Shown here: in pieces, positions 11,667-19,690 of the stretch | Position numbering within the stretch: the stretch's first letter is position 1 | Layout: each line of letters opens with the position of its first letter | Assembly (NCBI RefSeq): GCF_002812805.1 | Contig: NZ_NMUM01000030.1 | Span: forward strand, 124,001-188,000 | Source: Microbacterium lacus | GTDB lineage: Bacteria; Actinomycetota; Actinomycetes; Actinomycetales; Microbacteriaceae | Direction of reading: 5' to 3' | DNA: 64,000 nt | The notes under the pieces: model-generated | Seen by the model: the letters and a program-made list of their open reading frames with translations, nothing else | Told to the model about the DNA's origin: nothing | Database searches by the model: none | Translations under genes and position numbers: made by a program

Positions 11667-11724
11667 CGAAACGACGCAACATGCCGTGCGGCACTCGGGC
11701 TGCACGGCATGTTGCGTCGTTTCG
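11667..11724. terminator. Bidirectional terminator with 23-bp perfect stem
   Basis: Arms at 11667-11689 and 11702-11724 are perfect inverted repeats with a 12-nt loop. The outer ends read CGAAACGACG and CGTCGTTTCG, so each strand ends in a short T-run. It sits between the convergent coiled-coil and hpf genes. The stem is unusually long for a bacterial terminator. Confidence 0.8.
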
Positions 11725-11746
11725 ATGAAGCGGAAGCCTCTGGATG

Positions 11747-12412
11747 CTACGAGGCGAGCGCCTCCGCCGGCGGCGCCGACTGCGTGCCGAGCGAGATCAC
11801 GCCGTAGTCCCAGCCCTTGCGCCGATACACGACGCTGGGCTTGTCGGTGCGGGCATCGATGAACAGGAAGAAGTCGTGCCCGACGAGCTCCATCCGATCG
11901 ACGGCCTCTTCCACCGCCATCCATTCGGCGTCGAAGCTCTTCACCCGAATGACGACGGGTGTGTAGTCGGGCTCATCCTCGTTTCCCGTGATGAGGGGGA
12001 TCTCACCCGTCGCGACGGCGTGGATCATGTCGGCGGATGCCGGCTGCACGTCGATGCCCGTGATCTCACCGCTGCCCTTCTCGAAGTGAGCGCCGTGCGG
12101 GTGCTTCCGCGCGTCCACGCGCTTGCCCTTGGCCCGACGCAGCTGCTCGCACATCTTGTCGACTGCGAGGTCGAGGGCGGCGAACTTGTCGGCGTCCGTG
12201 GCTTCGGCCCGGACGATTGGGCCCTTACCGATCAATGTCAGCTCGACCGTGTCGTCTTCCATGCGCCCGCCCTTGTAGGAACGGTGCGTGACCTTCACCT
12301 CGAGCCGCTGTGCTCGAGGGACGAGGTGTTCGATGCGGGTCGCTTTCTCCTCGACCACTGATCGGAATCGATCCGTGACGCTCACTCCAACGCCGACGAT
12401 GCCTGTTTCCAT
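11747..12412 (-). CDS. hpf: Ribosome hibernation-promoting factor, long form
   Basis: Binds the ribosome decoding centre and dimerises ribosomes into inactive 100S particles in stationary phase or starvation. Residues 1-110 are the S30AE domain (METGIVGVGVSVTDRFRSVVEEK). A linker leads to the C-terminal dimerisation domain (residues 160-215: VVIRVKSFDAEWMAVEEAVDRMELVGHDFFLFID, then RRKGWDYGVISL). The 221-aa length is that of the long form found in actinobacteria. The start has a perfect GGAGG 7 nt away. A 9-bp hairpin lies in its leader. comF, the usual neighbour, is 116 nt upstream on the same strand. Confidence 0.95.
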   Translation of the reverse strand: METGIVGVGVSVTDRFRSVVEEKATRIEHLVPRAQRLEVKVTHRSYKGGRMEDDTVELTLIGKGPIVRAEATDADKFAALDLAVDKMCEQLRRAKGKRVDARKHPHGAHFEKGSGEITGIDVQPASADMIHAVATGEIPLITGNEDEPDYTPVVIRVKSFDAEWMAVEEAVDRMELVGHDFFLFIDARTDKPSVVYRRKGWDYGVISLGTQSAPPAEALAS

Positions 12413-12432
12413 CTTTGACCTCCTTGCTCGGG

Positions 12433-12460
12433 ACGATCCGCCCGTACAAGAGCGGATCGT
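12433..12460 (-). promoter_or_regulatory. Hairpin in the hpf leader or promoter region
   Basis: ACGATCCGC (12433-12441) and GCGGATCGT (12452-12460) form a perfect 9-bp stem with a 10-nt loop, about 20 nt before hpf. It could terminate comF transcription, regulate hpf mRNA, or bind a regulator. It is the only structure I see in the 116-nt gap. Confidence 0.45.
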
Positions 12461-12528
12461 GCGCTCGCCTTGGTCCCTCCCACGCTAGCCCTGTGGGCGG
12501 GGGGTGTCACCTGCGAGTTTCGGATGCA

Positions 12529-13239
12529 TCACCCGTGCGTCCTCGCAGCGGCGTGTCCTCTCAGGGGCGTGGCCGCGATCGTGGCGGCGCCCACGACGAC
12601 GGCGCCCGCTGCCCGCAGGGCCCGAGCTGCCTCGATGAGTGTCGCCCCCGTCGTCACGACGTCGTCGACGATCACGACCCGAAGTCCATCCGCCCGCAAT
12701 CCGCCTGTTTCGTGTGCGAGCATTCCTCCGCGCAGATTCTCGAGACGCTCGATCCGGCCGAGCCCGCGCTGGTCAGCCGCCGTACGCTGCAGCCGGAGCA
12801 GACGTTGCGGTTTCACCCCGGCGCGCTGCGTAACAAGGTCGACGACCCGGAATCCGCGGGCACGCAGACTCTTCGTGCTGGACGGGATCGGCACCGCGAT
12901 AAGCGACGCAGGCGCAGCACCCGTCGAACGGGCGACCTGCCGAAGGGCAGACGCAAGCGCCGGCGCGAGGTGCCGCGCGAGACGCGGTCGGGCATCGCGT
13001 TTCACCGCCCGCAGGATGGACGCTGCCGGCCCCGCGAACGGCACACCCGCCCAGACCTCGAGATCGTCACCGGGAATCACGATGCGCGCGGGGACCGGTG
13101 CCAGCGCCCGGAGGCACGCAGCACAGATCGAGGCGCCGGGCTCGAGACATCCGGCGCAGCGTTCGGGGAGCACGATCGCCGCGGCATCCGCAACCGCACG
13201 ACGCCCCAGCCGCCATGCCTCGCGAATAGTCGATTCCAT
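12529..13239 (-). CDS. comF: ComF-family phosphoribosyltransferase-like protein
   Basis: A 236-aa protein with an N-terminal zinc-binding pattern (CAGCLEP...ICAACL, four cysteines) followed by a type I PRTase fold. The PRPP-binding loop is VVIVDDVVTTGATLIEAARAL near residue 190. In naturally competent bacteria ComF supports DNA uptake; in actinobacteria its role is uncertain. The frame continues to a GTG at 13299, but I prefer the ATG at 13239 because the domain begins there. The longer form would add 20 residues. Located downstream of lpqB on the same strand and before hpf, the usual order in this group. Confidence 0.85.
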   Translation of the reverse strand: MESTIREAWRLGRRAVADAAAIVLPERCAGCLEPGASICAACLRALAPVPARIVIPGDDLEVWAGVPFAGPAASILRAVKRDARPRLARHLAPALASALRQVARSTGAAPASLIAVPIPSSTKSLRARGFRVVDLVTQRAGVKPQRLLRLQRTAADQRGLGRIERLENLRGGMLAHETGGLRADGLRVVIVDDVVTTGATLIEAARALRAAGAVVVGAATIAATPLRGHAAARTHG

Positions 13240-13326
13240 CGGTCCAGCGTGGGTGCCGCAGAGCACGGCCGCGCAGCTTGCGCGGGGATCCACGCTCACG
13301 CCGGCACACCGCGCGGCTGGGGAGGA

Positions 13327-15009
13327 TCAGTTCGCGCCGAGTTGCGATGCGAGCACCAACACGTCGTCCGCCGCGCGTTGCCACGTGGTGCCGCGTCGCA
13401 CATACAGGGCGCCCTCCACGGTGAGCAATCGCGCGGACGAGGCGGTCGGGCCCGCCGCGAGCGACACGGCCGAACCCGTCGGACCGCCGCTCGAGGTGCT
13501 CATGCCGCCGACCACCTGCTCTGTGACGATCATGCCGTCGGTGCCCTCGGACAGGATCCCGAGGGTCCGGTCGTCGAGCCAGGCGATATCGGCTCCGACC
13601 CCGTCCAGGCGCAGAAGGCGTTCGGGCGTGCCCAGCGCAACCGGCTCGCCATCGGCGTTGCGCTCGATGCCGGCGACCACCACCCAGTCGCGGCCGGAAT
13701 CGGTCACGACGGCGGCGATCCGGGTGCCGTCTCGCGAAACCTGCATCGCGGCGATCTGCGTCGCACCCGGCCAAGCGTTGGCGACCGAGAGGTTCTCGCC
13801 CTCGACCGTCGAAACGCCGAGAGCGGAGGGCTGCGATTCGGGAACGGACCAGATCGCATTGTCGGGATCGATCGCCGGATCGATCAGACCGGCGCGATCG
13901 TCGGCTGTCGAGACCTCGTTACCCTCGACCCTTGCGACACCCCCGGCCGCGAGGAGCAGGGCGGCGACTCTGCTTCCGCGTCCCACCGCGATCGATTCCG
14001 CATCGAGCTCGGATATTCGCGCGCTCAGGCCGGGGAGGGTCGTCAGGTCGTCTTCACCGAGGTATCCGAAGCTCTCGGCGGTCTGCACGAGCGGACGCGC
14101 GTCGACGGCCGTACTGAGTGTCTGCGCGGGTTCGACCGCCAGCTCTGTGCCGTCCACGAGCAGTTCGACGCCCGCCACCCCTGTGCCCTGCAGGCTCGCC
14201 TGGAGTTGGCGCAGCAACCGACCGAGCGTGACGGGGTCGGCATCCAGCGCCGCCGCTCCCAGCTCGACCTGGGCGATGCCCTGAACGACGGGCACAGCGG
14301 ATCTTTCAAGCACCACGCCGTCGGGAACGGCGGAGACGACCGCGCCGCTCAGCCACGGGCTCGGGGTGCCGCCGATGATCGCCTCCGTGATGCGGGTGGT
14401 CACGTTCTGCCGCGTCGGGAACCAGCGCACGTCCGGAACGAGAAACTCCCACCCGGGGTCGAAGAACATCACGCCGTACGCGGTGAACACCACGCGGAAG
14501 TCCTGCTCGTTCAGCACGATCCCATCGGGCGCAACGCTGATGCGCCACTCACCGTCGTCCTGCTGTTCGAGTTCGTAGTCGAGGGTGGCAGTACCGGCCT
14601 CGGTCGCGTGGAACGCCCCCGTCTCGTCCACGTCACCCGTCTGGGCGATGGTCATCTGCACGGTGCCGGTGTCGTTGTCGGTGTCGGTGTCCACCGCGGC
14701 GATGCTGCGTGAACCCGGGCGGTCGATCGTGACGCCGGTGTCGGGGCGCCAGGTGACGTCGGGGGCGAGGAAGAGTCGCGCGATCTCCCAGCTGCCCGCC
14801 GGGCTCGTGGCGGCCGCGACGAATCCTTCGACGATCTGCTCCGGGGTGGCTCCGGGCTGTGGTCGGTTGGGGAGAAACGAGAAATCGGGGACGTCCGGTG
14901 CTTCGCCGAGGGCGAGTCCGGGGTTGACGGACCCGGCCGTCGGCAGACCTGCGCAGCCCGCCAGAACCAGCATCAACGCCGCCAATGCGCCGACGATCCG
15001 GGCCCTCAT
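13327..15009 (-). CDS. lpqB: Lipoprotein LpqB, GerMN domain, partner of MtrAB
   Basis: A 560-aa membrane-anchored lipoprotein. The signal peptide ends in the lipobox LAGC (Cys19). A GerMN-type domain lies around residues 200-310 (GGTPSPWLSGAVVSAVPDGV, VELLVDGTELAV) and a C-terminal LpqB beta-propeller-like domain follows. In mycobacteria and streptomycetes LpqB acts with the MtrA-MtrB two-component system in envelope homeostasis and cell division, probably by modulating MtrB. Start and mtrB stop overlap by 4 nt (ATGA), so the two are translationally coupled. Confidence 0.95.
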   Translation of the reverse strand: MRARIVGALAALMLVLAGCAGLPTAGSVNPGLALGEAPDVPDFSFLPNRPQPGATPEQIVEGFVAAATSPAGSWEIARLFLAPDVTWRPDTGVTIDRPGSRSIAAVDTDTDNDTGTVQMTIAQTGDVDETGAFHATEAGTATLDYELEQQDDGEWRISVAPDGIVLNEQDFRVVFTAYGVMFFDPGWEFLVPDVRWFPTRQNVTTRITEAIIGGTPSPWLSGAVVSAVPDGVVLERSAVPVVQGIAQVELGAAALDADPVTLGRLLRQLQASLQGTGVAGVELLVDGTELAVEPAQTLSTAVDARPLVQTAESFGYLGEDDLTTLPGLSARISELDAESIAVGRGSRVAALLLAAGGVARVEGNEVSTADDRAGLIDPAIDPDNAIWSVPESQPSALGVSTVEGENLSVANAWPGATQIAAMQVSRDGTRIAAVVTDSGRDWVVVAGIERNADGEPVALGTPERLLRLDGVGADIAWLDDRTLGILSEGTDGMIVTEQVVGGMSTSSGGPTGSAVSLAAGPTASSARLLTVEGALYVRRGTTWQRAADDVLVLASQLGAN

Positions 15010-16823
15010 GACACTCCCCCGGACCGCGCCGAATCGCTCGATGCGTCGGCCGTGAGCTCCGCGGACAACACGGCCGCGTCACCCAGTACGCCGATTGGCT
15101 GCGTCAGGCCCAGGGCATCGAGCGCGTCCGTCTCGGCGTCGGGCTCGGTGCGCAGGGGCGGTGCTTCGATCGTCCCGCCGGGCTGCCGCGGCAAGGTCAG
15201 CACGAAATTCGAGCCCCCACCGGGCTCGCTCCAGACCGCGAGCGTGCCGCCGTGCAGACGGGCGTCTCCGAGGGCGATCGAGAGCCCGAGGCCCGTGCCG
15301 CCGATCGAGCGTTTGCGGGACGGGTCCGCCCGCCAGAAGCGATCGAAGACCCGCTCGGCATCCGCCGGCTTCATGCCCATCCCGAAGTCGCGAACGCCGA
15401 TCGCGACGGCGGTCGAATTGCTGTCCACACTGACCACGATCGGCCGCCCCTCACCGTGCTCGATCGCGTTACCGAGGAGGTTGCGGACGATACGTCGCAC
15501 CCGACGGGCATCCATGTCGACCGGGGAATATCCACCGGGTGCCACCAGCCGTACGTCGGAGCCGTGCTTCTCTGCCAGCTGTGCCATCTCGGCGATGATG
15601 TCTTCGGCCAGATGCGCCAAGCTCGTCGCCTCCCACTCGAGTTGGACCGATCCCGCGTCGTACCGGCTGATCTCGAGCAGATCACCGAGCATCGTCTCGA
15701 AACGTTGCACCTGAGCATGCAGCAGTTCGGCCGCGCGGGACGCCGCCGGATCGAAGGTCTCGCGACGATCGTTCAGGATGTCCGCGGCCAGTCGGATCGT
15801 CGTCAACGGGGTGCGCAACTCGTGCGAGACATCCGAAACGAACCTCTGCTGCACCAGAGAGAGGTCGGCGAGTTCGAGAATCTGGGCCTGGATACTGTCC
15901 GCCATCGCATTGAACGACCGACCGAGCGTTGCCAACTCGTCCTCACCGCGGACGGGCAAACGCACCTGCAACTCGCCCGCCGCCAACCGCTCACTCGTTT
16001 CGGCTGCCTCGGCGATCGGCGTGGCGACCGCGCGCAGCACGAACCACGAGATCGCACCGATCAGAACGATGAGCGTGATCCCGACGATCCACAGCGTGCT
16101 TTGGACGAAGCCGAGGGTTTGCGAAGCCGCGGAGAGGTCATACGCGAGGTACAGCTCGTACGCGCCGACCTCGGGCACGAGCAGCTGCTGACCGACGACG
16201 ATTCCCGGAACCGTTTGGCCCGAGTCATCCTCGAGCGTTACCGATTGCCACCACTGCGACGTCGGCTGTGCCTGCACGCGCTCGCGGAGGCCCTCCGACA
16301 CGATCTCTTCGTCGAAGCCGCCGGCGGTGAAATCCTGTGGCGCGATCGATGACGGAGCCGAATCGACGCGGAAGACCGCGATCCGGTCGCTCGAGGATTG
16401 GCGCGCGATGTCGTCGCCCACACCCCTCATCAGGTTCTGCAGGCGCACGCGGTCGCCCTGAACCTCGCCCGCATCGAGCGTCGCCTGCGCCGCGACGGTG
16501 GCACGGCGGGAGTCGTCGAGTACCTCGTTGCGGCGCGACTGGAAGAGATCGTTCTGAATCGCCAGAGCCATCCACACGCAGGCGATCAGGATCGCCAGCG
16601 CCGTCAGGGCGAGGGTGATCAGAACGGTACGGAAGCGGAGCGAGCGACGCCACAGACGCGAGGTGCCCTCGACCCAGGTCGACGGATGCCGCCACGCGAA
16701 CGACACGAATGTCCGTGTGGCCTGCGGGACGGTCCCCGTCGCTGCCGTGTTCGTTGCTGTCGTTTTTGTTGCTGCCGCGTTCCTCGCTGCGGTCGCGTTG
16801 GACGCGGTCGATGACGGCGTCAC
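15006..16823 (-). CDS. mtrB: Sensor histidine kinase MtrB
   Basis: A membrane sensor kinase of 605 aa that phosphorylates MtrA. It has a cytoplasmic N-terminal tail, a first membrane helix (TVLITLALTALAILIACVWMAL), an extracytoplasmic domain, and a second helix (LWIVGITLIVLIGAISWFVL). HAMP, HisKA (SDVSHELRTPLTTIRL, phospho-His in HELRT) and an ATPase domain with N box RNLLGNAIEHG, FDRFWRADPSR and GGTGLGLSI follow. The frame runs on past the mtrA stop; I chose the GTG at 16823, which has GAGG overlapping the mtrA stop at ideal spacing. The N-terminal tail contains degenerate five-residue repeats (see the repeat entry). Confidence 0.93.
   Translation of the reverse strand: MTPSSTASNATAARNAAATKTTATNTAATGTVPQATRTFVSFAWRHPSTWVEGTSRLWRRSLRFRTVLITLALTALAILIACVWMALAIQNDLFQSRRNEVLDDSRRATVAAQATLDAGEVQGDRVRLQNLMRGVGDDIARQSSSDRIAVFRVDSAPSSIAPQDFTAGGFDEEIVSEGLRERVQAQPTSQWWQSVTLEDDSGQTVPGIVVGQQLLVPEVGAYELYLAYDLSAASQTLGFVQSTLWIVGITLIVLIGAISWFVLRAVATPIAEAAETSERLAAGELQVRLPVRGEDELATLGRSFNAMADSIQAQILELADLSLVQQRFVSDVSHELRTPLTTIRLAADILNDRRETFDPAASRAAELLHAQVQRFETMLGDLLEISRYDAGSVQLEWEATSLAHLAEDIIAEMAQLAEKHGSDVRLVAPGGYSPVDMDARRVRRIVRNLLGNAIEHGEGRPIVVSVDSNSTAVAIGVRDFGMGMKPADAERVFDRFWRADPSRKRSIGGTGLGLSIALGDARLHGGTLAVWSEPGGGSNFVLTLPRQPGGTIEAPPLRTEPDAETDALDALGLTQPIGVLGDAAVLSAELTADASSDSARSGGVS
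16741..16800 (-). repeat. Four 15-bp tandem repeats in the mtrB 5' coding region
   Basis: Units at 16741-16755, 16756-16770, 16771-16785 and 16786-16800 each begin GCTG (plus strand) and encode the pentapeptides NATAA, RNAAA, TKTTA and TNTAA. The repeats keep the reading frame and lie before the first membrane helix. Confidence 0.6.
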
Positions 16824-16830
16824 AGGAACC

Positions 16831-17511
16831 TCAGACGACAGCGCCGGCGCGGTAACCCACGCCGCGCACCGTGGTGACGATCTTGGGGTTATCGGCGTCG
16901 AGCTCGACCTTGGCACGCAGACGCTGCACGTGGACGTTCACCAGGCGGGTATCGGCCTTGTAGTGATAGCCCCAGACCTGCTCGAGCAGCATCTCTCGCG
17001 AGAACACCTGGTGGGGCTTGGCTGCGAGCGCGACGAGCAGTTCGAACTCGAGAGGAGTGAGGGCGATGATCTCGCCCGCACGGCGCACCTCATGGGCGGC
17101 GACATCGATCGTGAGGTCGCCGATGCGCAGCGGCGCTCCCGTGCTCTCCGGCGTGGGGCGCAGGCGCGTCCGGATGCGCGCGACGAGTTCTTTGGGGTTG
17201 AACGGCTTGACGATGTAGTCGTCGGCGCCCGACTCGAGACCCTTCACGACATCCGCTGTGTCGGTGCGCGCGGTCAGCATGATGATCGGCACACCGGACT
17301 CGGCACGCACGAGAGTGCACACCTCGATTCCGTCCATGCCAGGGAGCATCAGATCGAGCAGGACGAGGTCCGGACGCTCGGTTCGGAACGCATCCAGCGC
17401 CTCGGAACCGTCGGAGCAGAACACGGGGTCGAATCCCTCTGTGCGCAGGACGATCCCAATCATCTCGGCGAGGGCGGTGTCATCGTCGACGACCAGGATG
17501 CGTGAACTCAT
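16831..17511 (-). CDS. mtrA: DNA-binding response regulator MtrA
   Basis: An OmpR-type response regulator of 226 aa. In the receiver domain the acidic pocket is VVDDD (residues 7-11), the phospho-acceptor Asp53 sits in LVLLDLMLPGMDG, and the switch Thr/Lys are in MLTART and YIVKPF. The C-terminal winged helix contains LTPLEFELLVALA, the recognition region KADTRLVNVHVQRLRAKVE and the wing TVRGVGYRAG. MtrA controls cell-wall, osmotic and replication genes in actinobacteria. The start ATG at 17511 begins MSSRILVVDDD; 61 upstream codons in frame are not conserved. First gene of mtrA-mtrB-lpqB. Confidence 0.96.
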   Translation of the reverse strand: MSSRILVVDDDTALAEMIGIVLRTEGFDPVFCSDGSEALDAFRTERPDLVLLDLMLPGMDGIEVCTLVRAESGVPIIMLTARTDTADVVKGLESGADDYIVKPFNPKELVARIRTRLRPTPESTGAPLRIGDLTIDVAAHEVRRAGEIIALTPLEFELLVALAAKPHQVFSREMLLEQVWGYHYKADTRLVNVHVQRLRAKVELDADNPKIVTTVRGVGYRAGAVV

Positions 17512-17729
17512 GGAACGGGGTTTCGTCCTTCTGCGACGGAGTGTCGTGCGCGGCCCGAGCGCGGCCGGTACCCACAGAGTAGTCGACAGCGCCCGGACGT
17601 GGACTGCACACCGCCGGCAGGACCCTCGGGAGCGCCCGCGAGAGCGGAGGGAGGGTGTGACACGATGGATGTGCCACCACCGGCGCGGGGTCACATATCC
17701 GCGCCGCCGAGCGCCTACGGAGGACTCAG

Positions 17730-19031
17730 ATGAGCGCCCAGCACGCGTGGACGCCCGCGCCCCGGCCCGGGATCATTCCGCTGCATCCGCTCGGGTTCGG
17801 CACGATTCTCGGCCGCTCCTTCGCGGCCCTCCGGCACAACCCGGCGGTGCTGTTCGGCTTCGCGCTCGGCGTACAGGCCATCGCCTTCATCATCCTGCTC
17901 GTTGGCATCGGCGGCATCGGATGGCTCACCTTCTCGCGCCTGGACACGCTGCGTGAGGGCACGGAAGAATACGACGCGGTGCTCGCCGGTTCGGCCCTCA
18001 TCACCGGTCTTGCCGCATTCGTCCTCGGCCTGCTCGCGACAGCGCTGCAGGTCATCGTTCAGGCCGTCGTCGTCGGCGAGGTGTCGCATGCCGTCGTCGC
18101 CGAGAAACTGCGGCTCGCGACACTCTGGCGTCACGTGCGCCCGAGCTTGGGCCGGCTCCTCGCATACGCAGCGCTCCTGCTCGTCGCGATCGCTGTTCTC
18201 GTGGGGATCGTTACCGCGGCGATCATCGCCATCGGCGTCGCCGTGCATCCGGCCGTCGCGATCGCGCTGACCGTGCTCGTGATCCTGGGCGCGATTCCCC
18301 TGACGCTCTGGCTGAACACGAAGCTGCTGCTCGTGCCGAGTATCCTGATCCTCGAGCGCACGACGATCCGTGCGTCCGTCGCCCGATCATGGGTGCTCGT
18401 GCGGGGGCGCTTCTGGGCCGCCCTCGGCGTGATCGTCATCATCTCTCTGCTGTTCGGCACGATCTCGCAGTTCGTCAGCCTGCCCCTGTCGTTCCTCAGC
18501 TCCGGGCTCACGACGATCTTCGCCCCGACGGGCGAGCCCAACACCGGTGCCGTGATCGCGATCGTCGTGACGGTCGTGCTCACCTACGTGATCACCCTCG
18601 CCATCCAGGCCGTGGGGCTCGTCGTGCAGTCCACGGCGAGCGTGCTGATCTACATCGACTGTCGGATGCGGCGCGAGGGCCTCGACATCGAGCTGCTGCG
18701 CTACGTCGAGCGACGCGATGCCGGGGATGACTCGCCGCCCGACCCGTGGCGTCCGCGCGCGGGTGGACCATCCTCCGCTCCCCCTGCTCCGCCTGGGTGG
18801 GGACAGCCGCCGTATCCCGCTCAGCCTCCGTACCCGACACAAGCGCCTTATGCGGGCCAGCAGCCCTATCCGACACAGCCTCCTTATCCCCCGCAACCCC
18901 CGTATCCGGCTCAGCCTCCCTACGCCGCACCCCAGCAGCCCCCGCCCGCGCCGCCCGTGGCTCGCGATGCCCGCACCTGGGCACCGCCGACCGCGGGCGA
19001 CGGGGAATCCGACCCCCAGCCGCCGTCGTGA
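17730..19031 (+). CDS. Multi-pass membrane protein with proline/tyrosine-rich tail (GPDPase membrane-domain type)
   Basis: A 433-aa protein. After HPLGFGTILGRSFAALRHNP there are six hydrophobic stretches between residues 50 and 310. This pattern is characteristic of the glycerophosphodiester-phosphodiesterase membrane domain found alone in actinobacteria. From about residue 340 the sequence is a low-complexity run of PPYPAQ/PPYPTQ-like repeats, probably a disordered cytoplasmic tail used for interactions. GGAGG stands 6 nt before the ATG. It is the first gene of a tightly packed plus-strand operon (next gene overlaps by 4 nt) and diverges from mtrA. Function unknown. Confidence 0.75.
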   Translation: MSAQHAWTPAPRPGIIPLHPLGFGTILGRSFAALRHNPAVLFGFALGVQAIAFIILLVGIGGIGWLTFSRLDTLREGTEEYDAVLAGSALITGLAAFVLGLLATALQVIVQAVVVGEVSHAVVAEKLRLATLWRHVRPSLGRLLAYAALLLVAIAVLVGIVTAAIIAIGVAVHPAVAIALTVLVILGAIPLTLWLNTKLLLVPSILILERTTIRASVARSWVLVRGRFWAALGVIVIISLLFGTISQFVSLPLSFLSSGLTTIFAPTGEPNTGAVIAIVVTVVLTYVITLAIQAVGLVVQSTASVLIYIDCRMRREGLDIELLRYVERRDAGDDSPPDPWRPRAGGPSSAPPAPPGWGQPPYPAQPPYPTQAPYAGQQPYPTQPPYPPQPPYPAQPPYAAPQQPPPAPPVARDARTWAPPTAGDGESDPQPPS

Positions 19032-19690
19032 AGGTGCTGGACGTCCCTGTCATTCCCGACGGTGCCGAGGGACGGGAGTGGGCCGAGCGCGAACTCGCCG
19101 ATCCGCGCTACGCCGCGGCCGAGCCGACACCGCTCGATCGACTCGCCCAGGCCGTCGGCGAATTCCTCGAATCGCTGTTCGGCGCGGGGGCCCCGGCGGG
19201 TCTCGGCCCCGCCGTCCTCGTGGGGCTCGCCCTCCTCGCGATCGCCCTTATCGTCGTCGCCTTCGTGATCTGGGGCCGACCCCGACTCTCGCGGCAGACG
19301 ACGGTGGCCGCCCCCCTGTTCGGTGAGGACGACACACGTTCGAGCGCGGACCTCCGTCGAGAAGCATCCGCGCGCGCCGCGGCCGGGGATTGGGATGCGG
19401 CGATCGTGCTGCGCTTCCGTGCCCTGGCACGCTCGAGCATCGACCGAGGCATCGTGGCAGCGCGGCCGGGCGCGACGGCGCAGTCGTTCGCTCGCTCGGC
19501 GGCCCGCGCCTTCCCGGATCTCGGCGGCGCGCTGTCCGACGCGGCATCCGTCTTCGACGACGTGCGCTACCTGCGGCGGCCCGGTTCACCGGATGACTAC
19601 GAGCGTGTCGCGGCGACCGCTGCCGCCGTCGAGGCGGCCCGACCGCAACGCGACGAGCACACCGTTGACGCTGCGGGACGGCGACGATGA
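19028..19690 (+). CDS. DUF4129 domain membrane protein
   Basis: A 220-aa protein with one membrane helix (residues about 60-82, VLVGLALLAIALIVVAFVIWG). The cytoplasmic DUF4129 domain carries SADLRREASARAAAGDWDAAIVLRFRALARSSIDRG and TAQSFARSAARAFPDL. DUF4129 proteins accompany MoxR ATPases and DUF58/transglutaminase proteins and are thought to belong to a membrane-associated assembly. The GTG start at 19028 overlaps the upstream stop (GTGA). The frame is open further upstream but lies inside the previous gene. It overlaps the next gene by 4 nt. Confidence 0.85.
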   Translation: MKVLDVPVIPDGAEGREWAERELADPRYAAAEPTPLDRLAQAVGEFLESLFGAGAPAGLGPAVLVGLALLAIALIVVAFVIWGRPRLSRQTTVAAPLFGEDDTRSSADLRREASARAAAGDWDAAIVLRFRALARSSIDRGIVAARPGATAQSFARSAARAFPDLGGALSDAASVFDDVRYLRRPGSPDDYERVAATAAAVEAARPQRDEHTVDAAGRRR

